Positions 25,401 through 36,700 of a stretch of DNA of 64,000 nucleotides are shown here, piece after piece; within the stretch, counting starts at the first letter, position 1, and every line of letters starts with the position of its first letter. The stretch lies in NCBI GenBank assembly GCA_964034945.1, contig OZ035960.1, positions 116,353,824-116,417,823 on the forward strand. The letters are read 5' to 3'. A model generated the notes under the pieces. The model had not been told where the DNA came from and did no database searches. It saw only the letters and a list, made by a program, of their open reading frames with translations. A program made the translations under genes and the position numbers. The DNA is from Chrysopilus asiliformis (lineage: Eukaryota; Arthropoda; Insecta; Diptera; Rhagionidae).

Positions 25401-27854
25401 GAGGGAGAAAGGAGTGGTCTGATTGGATTTTTAGGTATGGAACGGTTTAGGAACGTGAGGTATGGAACGTGACTCACTGTTTTCGAGAAAATTGCAAAAA
25501 ATTATATCGTTTGTATGGGGGAGGGAGAAAGTAATGGTCCAATTTTGCCCGTTCGAGGACTTAGCTTAGCCATTTACGAGAAACGTAACTATACAAAATT
25601 TCAAGTTCCTAGCTCAATCCTTTCGAAAGCCATGATGTTCAAAGGCAGAGTGACGAACAGGCAGACGGACGGACATGCGGAAATCAAAATCTTTTGTCAT
25701 CCCTAACACCTTTGTGTAGTTCATTTTTGTGCACGATAATTGGTTCGATGCATTACGGACGGTATATTCAATCTAATATATTTCTATATGATATATCATA
25801 TAGAGTATAAAAATATGTTTGAAGTACCCATTTTTCTCACCAAGTAGAATTTTTCTGACACATTTTCAAGGTGTTTTTGTTGGATAGGTAAGACTTTGAT
25901 AAAATCTCACGTTTGGCTACGACAGTATAACAACATAAATGAACATAAAAGTAGCTTTGTACACATGGGAAAAAAATGTGCAGAAAGGACTTAAAACATG
26001 AGCTGTCTGTGATTATGCACAGCCGGGCGGCGTAAAACCGATGAAGAGGGGTGAAATGTCTTTTCCAATTTATCTATTTTTCTGTTCTTTTTGCGTTCTC
26101 GTTAGCAAATATTTTGAAAATAAATTATTCTTTCAGATTTTTTGCCTGAATAGATCAGATGATTTTTTTTGTGTTTTAAGCAGTTATCTCTCTTTGTGGT
26201 GTCTCCAAACAAACTGGTGAATTGTTTAAATACTTAAATAAGTGCCACTTCCGTTGATTTCTTTAAGATTGTACTTTAAAACTCATGTATCAACAGAGAA
26301 ACCTGTATACGCCGAAAACCTGTCTAGGCCGCACAAATTTCCTAGTCCATGCAAGTCCGGCTTATATTACAGATTTCCCTGTATCAACAACATCAGATAG
26401 ATAGGTTTTGTTTTTAATTCGAATTTTGTTTGATTCTATGTAAAATATCAAAAACGGAAATCTGGGCTCAAAATAAAGTTTTCATTATTGATTTTTCAAT
26501 AAAATTGCAACTTTTCATCTTTAAACGCAAATTAAGTTTTATGGAATTCTAAACAAACTAGCAAAAAACTTTTTCAACAGACAAACATAAGAAAAGCTAC
26601 AATTCCCAGGGGCTAATCCTCAAATACTCTATATGATGAAAGACAAAATGTTTATTTAAAAAAATCCATTTGTATGGGAGAGAAGGAAATGAGTAGTCCG
26701 ATTGGATTATGATGTATGGAACGCTTATGTCAAATAGTATTCTAAACACATTTCATCTTTATAAATTTTCATTGACAAATGTTCCTGTTCTTTAAGACAT
26801 GTTGGTACAAAAATCCATCAGTGACAAAAATGAATGCAACAAAGAACTCGCTGTTAGAAATAAAGACCTCAAAGTCGCTGTAAGAAATAAAGACCTCAAA
26901 GTTCTTTAATGATTTGCATATACAATACCTTTTTTAATTATCAGGTTTAAGTGATAGTTTAATATAAAATTAACCTTTTTGTCAAAAACTTTTTTCTATA
27001 TCTTACAAGTATAGTTTGTACCCTCTTCTAATTTATTGTATTAAGAAAATTAGGTAGTTATTCCAAGTCAATGGTTACCTTAAATTTTCAATTCTAGGCC
27101 TTCGACACTGCGGCGGACGTCGTCGGTGGATCCTTTCCTTTTTACATCTACAATCACAGTGCAAAATACATAGTGCGATTGATGATAGAACAGTTACAGC
27201 AAAAGGTACAGCAAAAAAATGTATGATCATAGCGACCTGATCATCGTGATCGTAAGACGTTAGCACAACGGTTTTATTCTTACGCGAATAATAGCACGGA
27301 AATACTGCACCTTCAACACCATAATAATCAGTGAAATTACTACACTTAACACTTGGCGGATATCCGCATCCTTTAATATTAACTAATAATGTTGCCTCGT
27401 TCGACTGTTGCATATCGGCTGTATAATTGGCTAACATTTCCATTGTTAAATTTCTTGGTATTGTTATATTTTGTTCAACAAATGTCACATAAATATGCGT
27501 ACAACGGTATATATCCGATGTGCATCCTTCGCGACACGAACTCCACGAGCAATTAAATATACCGAGTAAATCTTCCCGTCGTATTGTCGTACATAATGTT
27601 GGCGTATCGGTAAAATCATGTCCTAGAGTTGATATAGCGGGATCAACATATAACGGCACTAAAAATAATAACGATGCTCCAGCTGTCACCGAGAAAAACG
27701 CCAATGCCGAGGTAACATAGAATTTAGCACGTTCACGCCATGATCGAAATCTACGAGTATCATTTTTCTTTTTCGGCGCCAGTTCCCTTTTTTTACGTAA
27801 TCTAAGTTCTTGTTGTTGCTGCTCGAGTAGAAGTTCTGAACTACCACTCCTCAT
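16351..27854 (-). CDS. Teh1: TipE homologue 1 (Teh1)-like auxiliary subunit of the voltage-gated sodium channel
   Basis: TipE/Teh proteins are two-pass membrane subunits that raise current through the insect sodium channel Para. Coding exons on the minus strand are 27854-27079 and 16420-16351, giving 281 residues. The first holds a basic cytoplasmic N-terminus, a membrane span near residues 45-70 (FFSVTAGASLLFLVPLYV), a large extracellular loop with many cysteines and N-glycosylation sequons (NIT, NLT, NYT, NFT, NKT), a second span near 208-232 and a basic tail with CRRPRIENL. Reading straight on, the frame stops after one more residue at TAA 27075, but a GT donor sits at 27078-27077 and the distant exon continues in phase (AG|T). 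The ATG at 27854 is taken as start; a frame extension to 27860 begins with TTG. High confidence for family, good for the split last exon. Confidence 0.93.
17574..17834 (-). other. Hydrophobic open frame of unknown nature, perhaps a decayed gene piece
   Basis: An 86-residue frame with two hydrophobic stretches (FVALVVLLLERIVVIFA near the start, FPVGLFAIAVFVIEEF near the end) in a GC-richer patch of the Teh1 intron. The frame opens with GTG, not ATG; an overlapping frame (17964-17701) carries a basic peptide beginning MGKNQLLPMYRAHW, as if one reading frame had been broken by a shift. No family recognised. Could be chance. Confidence 0.2.
21552..21649 (+). mobile_element. Helitron-like 3' terminus
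   Basis: A sharply GC-rich island in AT-rich intron DNA made of consecutive hairpins: TTTCGGCAAAAATTTGCCGA, GGCCGAAGGCC, GAACCGCGAAGCGGTTC and GGGGCGCAGCCCC, followed directly by CTAGT and then T. Helitrons end in a GC hairpin plus CTRRT and insert between A and T, and this fits all three points. The 5' TC end was not located, so element length is unknown. Confidence 0.6.
21700..21757. repeat. 26-base inverted repeat with a 6-base loop
   Basis: Arms ATTAATGTACCATTTTCATA... and the exact complement face each other across TCGCCT. It starts 50 bases after the Helitron-like end. Could form a hairpin in RNA or be a tiny palindromic insertion. Confidence 0.7.
25310..25495 (+). repeat. Dispersed repeat, first copy
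   Basis: Shares ACATAAGAAAAG(T/C)TACAATT, TCAAATACTCTATATGATGA, GACA(A/G)A..ATGTTT and a GGGAGA-rich block followed by ATTGGATT and TATGGAACG with 26585-26745; the right part also matches the complement of 40968-41055. Unit ends are not defined. Confidence 0.6.
25496..25715 (+). repeat. Dispersed repeat ending in a GACA/GACG tail
   Basis: Matches the reverse complement of 63787-64000: both hold TTTGCCC(G/A)TT, CTTAGC, TTTACGA(G/A)AAACG, TTTCAAG, CTAGCTCAATCC, CAGACGGACGGACATGC and a closing AAAT...TTTTATCAT/TTTTGTCAT phrase. The 63-residue frame here is a repeat by-product. Confidence 0.65.
26585..26745 (+). repeat. Dispersed repeat, second copy
   Basis: About 160 bases resembling 25310-25495 in the same orientation (shared CTCTATATGATGA, ATTTGTATGGGAGAG-type block, ATTGGATT, GTATGGAACG). 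Inside the Teh1 intron. Confidence 0.6.
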
Positions 27855-29987
27855 TGTCAAAATGGGCTACCCTTCTTTGATTTAACTGATTTACAGATGT
27901 CGTCGGCGTCTTCTTCCACCACAACATCCCCCCCCATTTAACCGAAATTGGCCGAAATCTATCATCAACAGTGCATGTGTCCTTTAACAGTCGTTTGTAT
28001 GTGTGTGCATGTGTGTGTCCAGAATATATATATTTCTTTCTCGCTTCCACTTTCGTGTACTAAACTACAAATCGGTTTAAAAAATTTAATTAATCGGTAT
28101 CCAAATGGGGTTTTTTGCGAAGTAAAAAAGTGTTTTTGTTATTAAATGTTCTCCAATGAAATTATGTAAAAAAAATATTGTTATTATGTCGCCGTTATCC
28201 TTACGTTGTGTTGTGTATTTGTGTTAACCCTTCGAATTTATTTATGCACACAGGAATCACGGTAGTTTTCTATCTCTATCTGTTCTTCGCTACTCTAGAT
28301 AATCTCCTTGCAGTATACTTTCAAATCTATGTTTCTCCCTATAGGAAAATCCTTTCCTTAGTCCCCTAATCCGAGCTTCACTGTCACACAAGGACTGATT
28401 GTTTTACTTCTCTTTGCACCTTTTTATTTATAAGATTTCTTTCATTTTTCTAAAACACCAAAATGGGCATTTTTTAGCATCGCAAATTATAAATAAGGAT
28501 AATCCTGTGATGCCAACAACAATTATCCTTGAATTCCCTTCTAAACCTTATCATTTTTATATGAATTCCCTTTATCACGATCCAGAACAAATTTTTAAAA
28601 TGAGACAGTTCCGTTTTATACTTGTTACGATTTGAACATGAGTTTTGCAATACGCCTAAAACAATTTATATTTAACTGAACATTTTTATTTTTGACCTAA
28701 ACATTTTTATTTTTGCTTATTAGAAATAAGTAGACAAATTAAAACGCGAGAAGTTGTATTTCTTTGTTTAAAAAAAATCCTTGAAGGGAATTTTATTACT
28801 GTAGAAAATTATTGTATTTTCCATAATCGTAGAAACACTTTTATCATTATATAACTTTGTATGTATGAAAAATTGTTAAATAAAAGTGTTTATAAACCGT
28901 TTGAACGCCCTTTCTAGATTGAAGTGGTTTTTTTTAGAAATCACAAAATGCGTTTTTCGGACAATACACGCACCCGAATTGACGAATACCTTGAGGTTTT
29001 TCCAATATATTTGTCACACCTTATGGTAATAAAAAAACATCCGTTAGAACTTTTGATCAAGGCGATAAACCGAAAAAAGTGCGATATATGTTTAACATTC
29101 GTCAAGTCCTTGAAAATTTTGTGGAACCATGAAATGGATGTTTAATAAGCACGAGCCGTTTAATGATGAAACGTTTTTTTTTTTAAATGGGATAGATTTT
29201 TTAAAAAGAAAACCCTATGAGTAAATTTTCTAAAGTTTTTTTTAACCTTCTTGGAAAAACAGAGAAAAATCATCCGGTTCTGAGTATCGAGTGAGAAGGT
29301 ATAGATAGAACTAACTGATTCTCAAACAGTTTAGCAGGCACAGCCGCTCCCTATGAAAAATACGACTTCAAAGCGCAGGTATCAACTTTTAAACTGAGGA
29401 GATTCATTGATGAATTTTAGGAATTTTTTACCATGCGCTTTAAACACATCAGATCCGCTTCGCTTTTCCCTTCTCAAGACAATTTTAACACGTTAAACGC
29501 TGCCAAAAATTTTCAATTGAAAAAATTGAAAAATTTCAAGCTGTCATAATATTTTATTGTCGTTTACAACAAAATTTATGTCGCTGAATTCGATTCTGGT
29601 GATAAGAAATCTGTAAGGATAACGTGATTTTCCTTTTCCTCAAGTTTTCCGGACAAAATCTCATCTGGGGGTCTACGATTTATTCTATCAGCTATACGAT
29701 TTCAGCTATACGATTTATTCTATAACCCTTACAGGCTTGGTGGTACACGCGATGTTCTGTAATGTTCTCTGTAGGTCGTAAAAATTTGGACTTGTTGCAT
29801 TTAAAATCTTTTGCCTGAAAAAGATTTAATTTTAAACCGTGCAAAAGTTCGAAAAATATAGATACTTTTCGCTTAGGACTGTGTGAGTCTTAATTTAATC
29901 AGTACACCACATTCTGTTAAATATTTTACAAAAATTCTTGTTGCTCTCAGCCCTCCCCTTTTCCTTGTTCAACTTGTTTTAGATTTA
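27855..29987. promoter_or_regulatory. Divergent intergenic region between Teh1 and nonA, left part
   Basis: The Teh1-like gene reads left from 27854 and nonA reads right from 30777, so this stretch should hold 5' UTR and promoter of Teh1. A short GT-rich run (TGTGTGTGCATGTGTGTGTC) lies at 27998-28019. No TATA box or other site could be assigned firmly, and the small frames at 27948-29145 show no protein features. Confidence 0.4.
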
Positions 29988-30371
29988 TGCTACATTTACA
30001 CGAATGACAAATTTGTCATTTTTTTCTTGTCATTATGTTAATTCCCGTGTAAATGGCATAATTTTTGTAATTTTTTCTGTCAGAAAATGTCAATCTCTCA
30101 TAAAAGAATGAACTTGTCCATTCTTTTATGCCAGATTGTCATTCGTACAAACGCAATATTAGTTATGACAAAAGTTGAATACTAAAGTTGTCATAACTAA
30201 TATTGCGTTTGCACGAATGACAATCTGGCATAAAAGAATGGACAAGTTCATTCTTTTATGAGAGATTAACATTTTCTGACAGAAAAAATTACAAAAATTA
30301 TGCCATTTACACGGGAATTAACATAATGACAAGAAAAAAATGACAAATTTGTCATTCGTGTAAATGTAGCA
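29988..30371. mobile_element. Fold-back MITE, PIF/Harbinger type by target site
   Basis: A 384-base, almost perfect palindrome: two arms of about 185 bases joined by a short spacer near 30166-30190 (ATGACAAAAGTTGAATACTA region). Ends read TGCTACATTTACACGAATGA and the complement; both sides are flanked by TTA (29985-29987, 30372-30374), the 3-base target duplication typical of PIF/Harbinger insertions. Arms differ at only a few positions, so the insertion is probably recent. It sits about 400 bases upstream of the nonA start codon. Confidence 0.9.
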
Positions 30372-30776
30372 TTACACAAAAGAAATATGATCACTCTATT
30401 TTAAGAGCACATTATGGACTAAGACAAATTATATACTTTTTAATCTTCGAATATATATCCTTGCCTGTCTCGGTTTAATTTCTGATACACAGCGCCTAAA
30501 AATAATGTTAAATTTTATTTTTCCGTGATCGATTTTTGAAACCTTGAAAACAGTAAACCGGAAATGAACTCTGTAACAGTCTCTCTAGTCGCAACGATTA
30601 TCGAGGTACTTTAGCAAAAAACTCGTGTTGTACTAGATTCAGTGGTCGAAAGCAATAGAACGTAGTTCATCGCTGAGAAGCCCAGCCACGGACTCCATTT
30701 CCTTGTGAATCATCGAGCAGTTTGGAAGTGTTTTTTTAGCGTGTGGAAAAAGTGAAAGAACAGATTAAAACAAAAA
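30372..30776 (+). promoter_or_regulatory. nonA promoter and 5' UTR region
   Basis: Between the fold-back element and the nonA ATG. The last ~200 bases are less AT-rich and end in AACAAAAAATGG around the start codon, a good insect initiation context. No TATA box is obvious; the transcription start was not placed. Confidence 0.4.
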
Positions 30777-33700
30777 ATGGAAGTCAAAGCTGAAGTAAAT
30801 GGGACGCCGTTGCCTCAGAGGGCCCCGAAAACGAACGCACCGGGTAATCAGCAGCAAGATGCGGACAGCGGAGTGCCCGAAAAAAAGCCACGTTTCGGTG
30901 GAAATGATCGCGGTGGTGGTGGAGGAGGTGGGCTTGTTGGAGGCCGAAATGATGCTAATAAGGGAGGCCAGGGTGGCCAAGGTGGCGGAAATCGTGGAAA
31001 TCGATTCCGCGGGGGCGGCGGAAGGGGCCGTAATCAGGTAAATTTCCAAAAAATATAATTACTTCCAAAATCTCCGTTTTAAAAAAATTGATGGACGCCA
31101 TTTTGAAATGTGCGCATCAATTTTCTCTAAAAGAACATTCGAGCTTCAAGTAATTTTCAAAAGAAATTCACCGTTTTACTTGAAATATTGTAAAATACAA
31201 GAGAAGCAATTAGTGAAATCATGCGAAATCGAAGTTTTATACGGCATTTTGAGGGCAAGCACTTTTGCACTTCAAGATGGCTGAATGATTACGAAAAAGC
31301 AATTACCTAAAATCAGATATCGATTGATTTAAAAAAAAAATCATTCGCGGTTCTAATTAAGTTAAAAATATTTTACTTGCAGCGCGATGGAGATGGTGGA
31401 GGAGGAGGAGGCTACGATAGACGTGGGGACAGAAACGATGATCGGAATGATAGACGCGGTGGGGGCGGGATGGGAATGGGGGGTGGCCGTAAAGGCGATG
31501 AATATATGATTGGCAGTAAGTTGAAGCAGCTCCAAGGGCCGACACATGAGCTCGCCCCAATCGATGCCGAGGAGACCAAGTTCTCTGGCCGTAATCGACT
31601 CTACTTGGGTAATTTGACCAATGACATTAACGAGGAGGAGCTTCGCGAGCTATTCAAGCCCTACGGAGAGATCAGTGAAGCATTTATCAACGCTGAGAAG
31701 AACTTTGCTTTCTTGAAAGTAGACTACCACGCCAATGCGGAACGTGCGAAGCGCGAATTGGATGGCCAAATGCGAAAGAACCGAGCACTGAGAATCCGTT
31801 TTGCCCCCAATGCCACTATTATCCGTGTCAAAAATCTCACTCAGTATGTGTCAAATGAGCTTCTTTTCAAATCATTCGAAATCTTTGGTCCAGTCGAACG
31901 CGCTGTGATCATTGTTGATGACCGTGGGAAACCAACTGGCGAGGGCATCGTCGAATTTGCCAGGAAATCTGGTGCCATGGCAGCTATTCGCTATTGCACA
32001 GAGAAGTGCTTCTTCTTAACAGCATCGCTCAGACCGTGTGTTGTTGAAACCTTTGAAATCAATGATGATACCGATGGCATGCCAGATAAGTCAATGAACA
32101 AGAAGACACAGGAGTTCTTCAAATCTCGCCAAGTTGGACCGAGATTTGCCGATCAGGGGTCATTCGAACACGAATACGGCACTCGCTGGAAGCAACTGCA
32201 TGAGTTGTTTAAACAGAAACATGAAGCTTTAAAGCGGGAACTTGTCATGGAAGAAGAAAAACTCGAGGCTCAAATGGAATTTGCTCGATATGAACATGAA
32301 ACCGAGCTACTCAGAGAACGTAAGTACCCTTTTGATGATGATTTCACGGTAAATTATCGAATATCTCGATTGCTAACATCTGTGTCGTATTGCAGAACTG
32401 AGACTACGTGAACAAGATCGGGAGAGGACCAAGATGGAATGGGAGATGAAGGAACGCCAAGCAGAAGAAATTCGAAATCGTGATGAAGAGAATATGAGAC
32501 GTCAACAGGAGGATATGGCGATGCGTATGAATCGTCAAGATGAAGAGCTAAGAAGACGGCAGCAAGAAAACACTTTATTCATGCAGGTGAATTGTTTGAA
32601 ATTAATATTTTTAATGGACAATCAAATCTAATACAGAATCAATCTTCACAGGCTCAACAGCTAAATTCCCTGTTGGATCAACAGGAGATTAATCAGGGAG
32701 GTAATTCAAATGCTGGAAATATGAATATGGGAGGAAATAATGGAAACAACCGCCAAGGTCGGAATTTTGATTTTGGAGGTAAAAAAGACAAACCAAACTT
32801 TTAACCTTTATAAGAAATATTTTGAATAATTGTTTAATATCATCATGCTTACAGTTTTTGTATATTTCAAGATTACATTCGTTTTCCCCATTTAATGTCT
32901 CAAAAAACTAATGCATCTGTCCGTTATTTTCAGATCTCTTAAATAATTTTGATGTACAAGGAAACCAACTTGGAGGAAATCAGGTACGTTTTTCGCATTT
33001 TTTTTATTAAACTCCAAAATTATAATTAATATAAAGTGGAAATTTGTTTCTAAAAAAACAAGATTTATTTTTTCTGAAAGTTAAGTTTTTTTTACAACAT
33101 TTCGTTCTTTCAACATATTTTTTCCGAGTTTGTGGTCATTATTAAATCCAATTATAAACTAAAAAATGGTACTCAAGAATTTAATCGCTATAAATATTGT
33201 AGCAAACTTGCATTTATGTAATTTACTTTAACACTTGATAAGTTTTTAAACGGTAAACTAAAACTATGAGACCACCACTATGTGGATGATATTCCTGATG
33301 TTTATTGATGTTGTGCGTTTAGCTACACCAAAACTTTAAAAAATGGGAATTTAAAACTCAATGAATCACTGAAAAAAAGTTTTTTTTTTAATTAGTTGAA
33401 CACATTTCTCGACATTGTGTTCGAGTGTAAAGATTCTGGCCAAATTTTTACACGTTGGATGCAATGTTCTGGATTGTGTTTGGATTTTTCTCTACAGCGG
33501 AAATTCTAAAAACACGCTTTAAAATTTTATATCCATCACTTTGTTATACTAAAAATTCGTACATGCGTTACATGAACAGTAAAACCTCTCTTCGATTAGA
33601 CTATTATGAAAAGAAACTTGAATACTATACTACTACTGTACGACTCTGTCATCTTTTATTGGGAAAATAAAAAAATTTATCTGATTTCGAAGGAAAAATT

Positions 33701-36700
33701 ATGATTCACTTTTTATGTATAACCGAAATCACTACAAGAACAGGGTGTCTTGTACTTTTGATTTTGCTGCGTTTTATATTTGAAGCACTGAGAGCAAAGC
33801 TGGTCTAATTCACAAAATCAACATTTTGGAGATTTTTCACTATTGCTATTGTGTAAATTTGTTTTGGAAAAAAAATCAATGAATAAATTCTGAATGCTAT
33901 GCATCCAAACATTTTTATCCACACTCAGTGATGATCTAAAAACTAAAAAGATTCGAGTTCTGGGTAGGACCAATTTTACTCTCAACGCTCCGTTTAAAAA
34001 AAAGATTTTTTATCACAAATGCCTGGAACTTTATTTTATAAAGCAATGCACATTTCTGTTTGCCCTATTCATAGAACCCATATGTTGTTTGTTTAATCTT
34101 CATAAACGTTTTTAGTTGAAAATATACAATGAAACCTTTCTTTCAAAGTTTGGTGATTCTCTGTTTCTTTTCCAATGTTTCTAGAAAAATTTTGTTTATG
34201 AAGTTTCTCCACTGTATATACTAATCCGAATAGCCTTAGTTAAATTCTAGAGGACATTGCTATATAAGGTTTATTATTATGGAGATCAGTTTTTATTCTC
34301 GCTTTGGGATTCCTTGTTTTCTTATTGTCTGTCTAGTCGTCTATTTAGCACAAATGAAAACCAAACGTTTTTTGAGTGTACTTTGGTTTTGCTTCAAAGG
34401 TGAATTGGAAACAATCTGGATTTTGGGTTTGGTTACAGCTTTTACTATAAAAACTAAGTTTGGTTCGATTCGGCCATCTTTTATCAGAGTGGTTTTGTTT
34501 ATGGTTTGGGTTTGATTCGCTCAAATTTTAAATTCATTACCTTAAGACAACCACAAACCGTTTCGAATCGCAACGTTGATTTATTTTTCAAATCTTTTCT
34601 TATAGCGCAAGCAATTGAAAAATCCAAAAAATTAAATACAGTGTTTTTTGGGTAGCTTTTTCTATTATACTTTCTCTTCCTACTGTTGTAAGTAGCAGAA
34701 TTCATTGCGATTCGACAAAAATGTTTATCGTGACGAGTGAAAATGTTTTTTTTTTCCTTTAAAAATGAATATTCTGTCACTAACCTTGAAACTGAATTCA
34801 AGAGACGATTTAGCAGATACTATGGGCGTTTTCGTTTTTGGCACCGGAGTCATGGCACCGAAGCAATTGCTATCTGTCAAAAATTAAGTCTGCTACCAAG
34901 AGTGCTGCCCCGTGTTCGAGTATGCCGGAGTGAAGAACTGTTAAAACCTTCATAATGGGAGATCGCCGGTCAATTCTTGGATTAGGTTTTGCTGTTATTC
35001 AGCACAATTGGAAGCTAAAGATATGGAGATTATTTTAATTATAAGAGCTTTGCTATTTGGAGAATCTAGTGCCGCACAACCTAAGAACAGTGACTTTCTT
35101 CGCTCACGAGATTTAATATAAATCAACACAGGCATAATCGAATTTATAGAATTTGAGGGACAGTTCAGTTTTAATCAAGTCATCTACTATTTCCAAAAAA
35201 TATCATATTTTACCATTTAGCCAATTGTTTAGCAAGTATCTATCGCTCGTATTGATTGATAAATAATTACCCGTCGAGACTTTCACATTTCCTTTCTTCT
35301 AACATGATTTTTGTCTGCAAAAAAAACTTTGAGATTCAAAATAACGACCGACCGTTTCTTGGTGTCATTTGCTCCCGTACCAAGACTAGGTCCAGCGGTG
35401 CTCTTTGACCAAGAGTCAAAAGAGCTAAACTCGAACAGCCGGTGCCAGAATCATCTGACGCCAAAGTGGCAAATTCGAACAGTTTTTCTTGGCACCAGGC
35501 GTAAGGTGCTAGCACCGTGTCAAAAACGAAAACGCACTATAAAAACGATATTTTAATAACGGGAAAGAGATTTTGGTCTCGTACAAGAATTGCATCATTG
35601 CAATATTTTTACTTATACGAAATATAAAAAAGTATTGTATTAATGAAATATTTCTACCTTTTAATTTTGCCAAAAAATCATTTCCCAAGCACTCCTGAGT
35701 CGATTGGAGCAAATTATTACAAAAATACCTTTCAGTCTGTCAGTCTGTGTACAACATTTCTCAAAAACCACTAGAGCAAGCAGGGCCGGCAGAGCTTTGA
35801 AAGTTCACGGTTCTCGGGCAATCACTACCATTGACAAGCAATTACCGTATTTACATGACTTGCTCTCCAAGCCAAGTCCAAACTTTGTTGAAAGCTCGAA
35901 CGAGCTATACGGCAAAGTGAAACAGTTTATCTTATTAGAATTTCTCGGCTTATACGGTCTGCAAAAACAAAAAAAAAACAACAAAATTATTATATTATTT
36001 TTGCGGATGTTTTCACATCCAAATTTCCCCCCAACAGGTCGGGCATGTCTGCCCTGGAAACCTGTCAGGAGCCTGGTTCTGGTATGAAACAGATTACGTC
36101 TTTCATATGCTTATGTATGCAAGTGATGTACAAGTTAAAAAGAAACGGGTAGCATGAAGAATCAATGGATAAAACGGCATTTTGAGCTTCGAAGTTGCCT
36201 TTGGTGTACACGGCTTAGCAGACCTGCACTACAGCTAGAGCCATGAAATTTTACACGTATGTTTGGCCCTAGAATGGGACTGTCCTATCTGTTAACCGGA
36301 AGTAACCAAAATGGCGGCCTTTTAAAAATCGCAATTTCGTTTTTTGCAATTTACTCCGAAACTTGTCATTTTTCAGTTTGAAACAATCAAATTTATTGGA
36401 TTTTTATCTTTTGCTAGAACTTCATATCTCATACCATTCTTACAATCATCGCCTATCTTTTACCGGTATTGAGATATTTTCATTAGAAGGTAAAAAATTA
36501 GATTTTTGTGAATCACTTGTAAATGAAGGCTTTATCGTAAAAATAGTTAAAAGATATTAAAATTCTATATAAATTTGCCTTTTATCGTAAATCGTTATCG
36601 TTATTGAAATATTTTAGATTTTGTCAAAAAAAAAAACCTATATTTTTATATAAACCAGTATTTTATTCGTCGGATTTATAGTATAAATTGTACGCAAACA

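Larger units (their letters stand above)
16421..27078 (-). other. 10.7 kb intron of the Teh1-like gene
   Basis: AT-rich intron without another recognised gene. It carries a hydrophobic open frame at 17574-17834, a Helitron-like end at 21552-21649, a hairpin at 21700-21757, repeats at 25310-25715 and 26585-26745, and a 25-base tandem duplication near 26848-26900 (CGCTGT.AGAAATAAAGACC twice). The 127-residue minus-strand frames at 19293-19676 and 20069-20452 show no family features. Confidence 0.7.

Noticed and set aside
30765..31049. Minus-strand 94-codon frame opposite nonA exon 1
   Set aside because: Shadow of the Gly-rich codons of nonA on the other strand.
34440..34480. tRNA B-box-like phrase GGTTCGATTCG
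   Set aside because: No matching A box, anticodon arm or acceptor stem around it.
35704..36087. 127-codon frame in the nonA intron
   Set aside because: Crosses the edge of a nested insertion in a repeat, so it cannot be one conserved gene.
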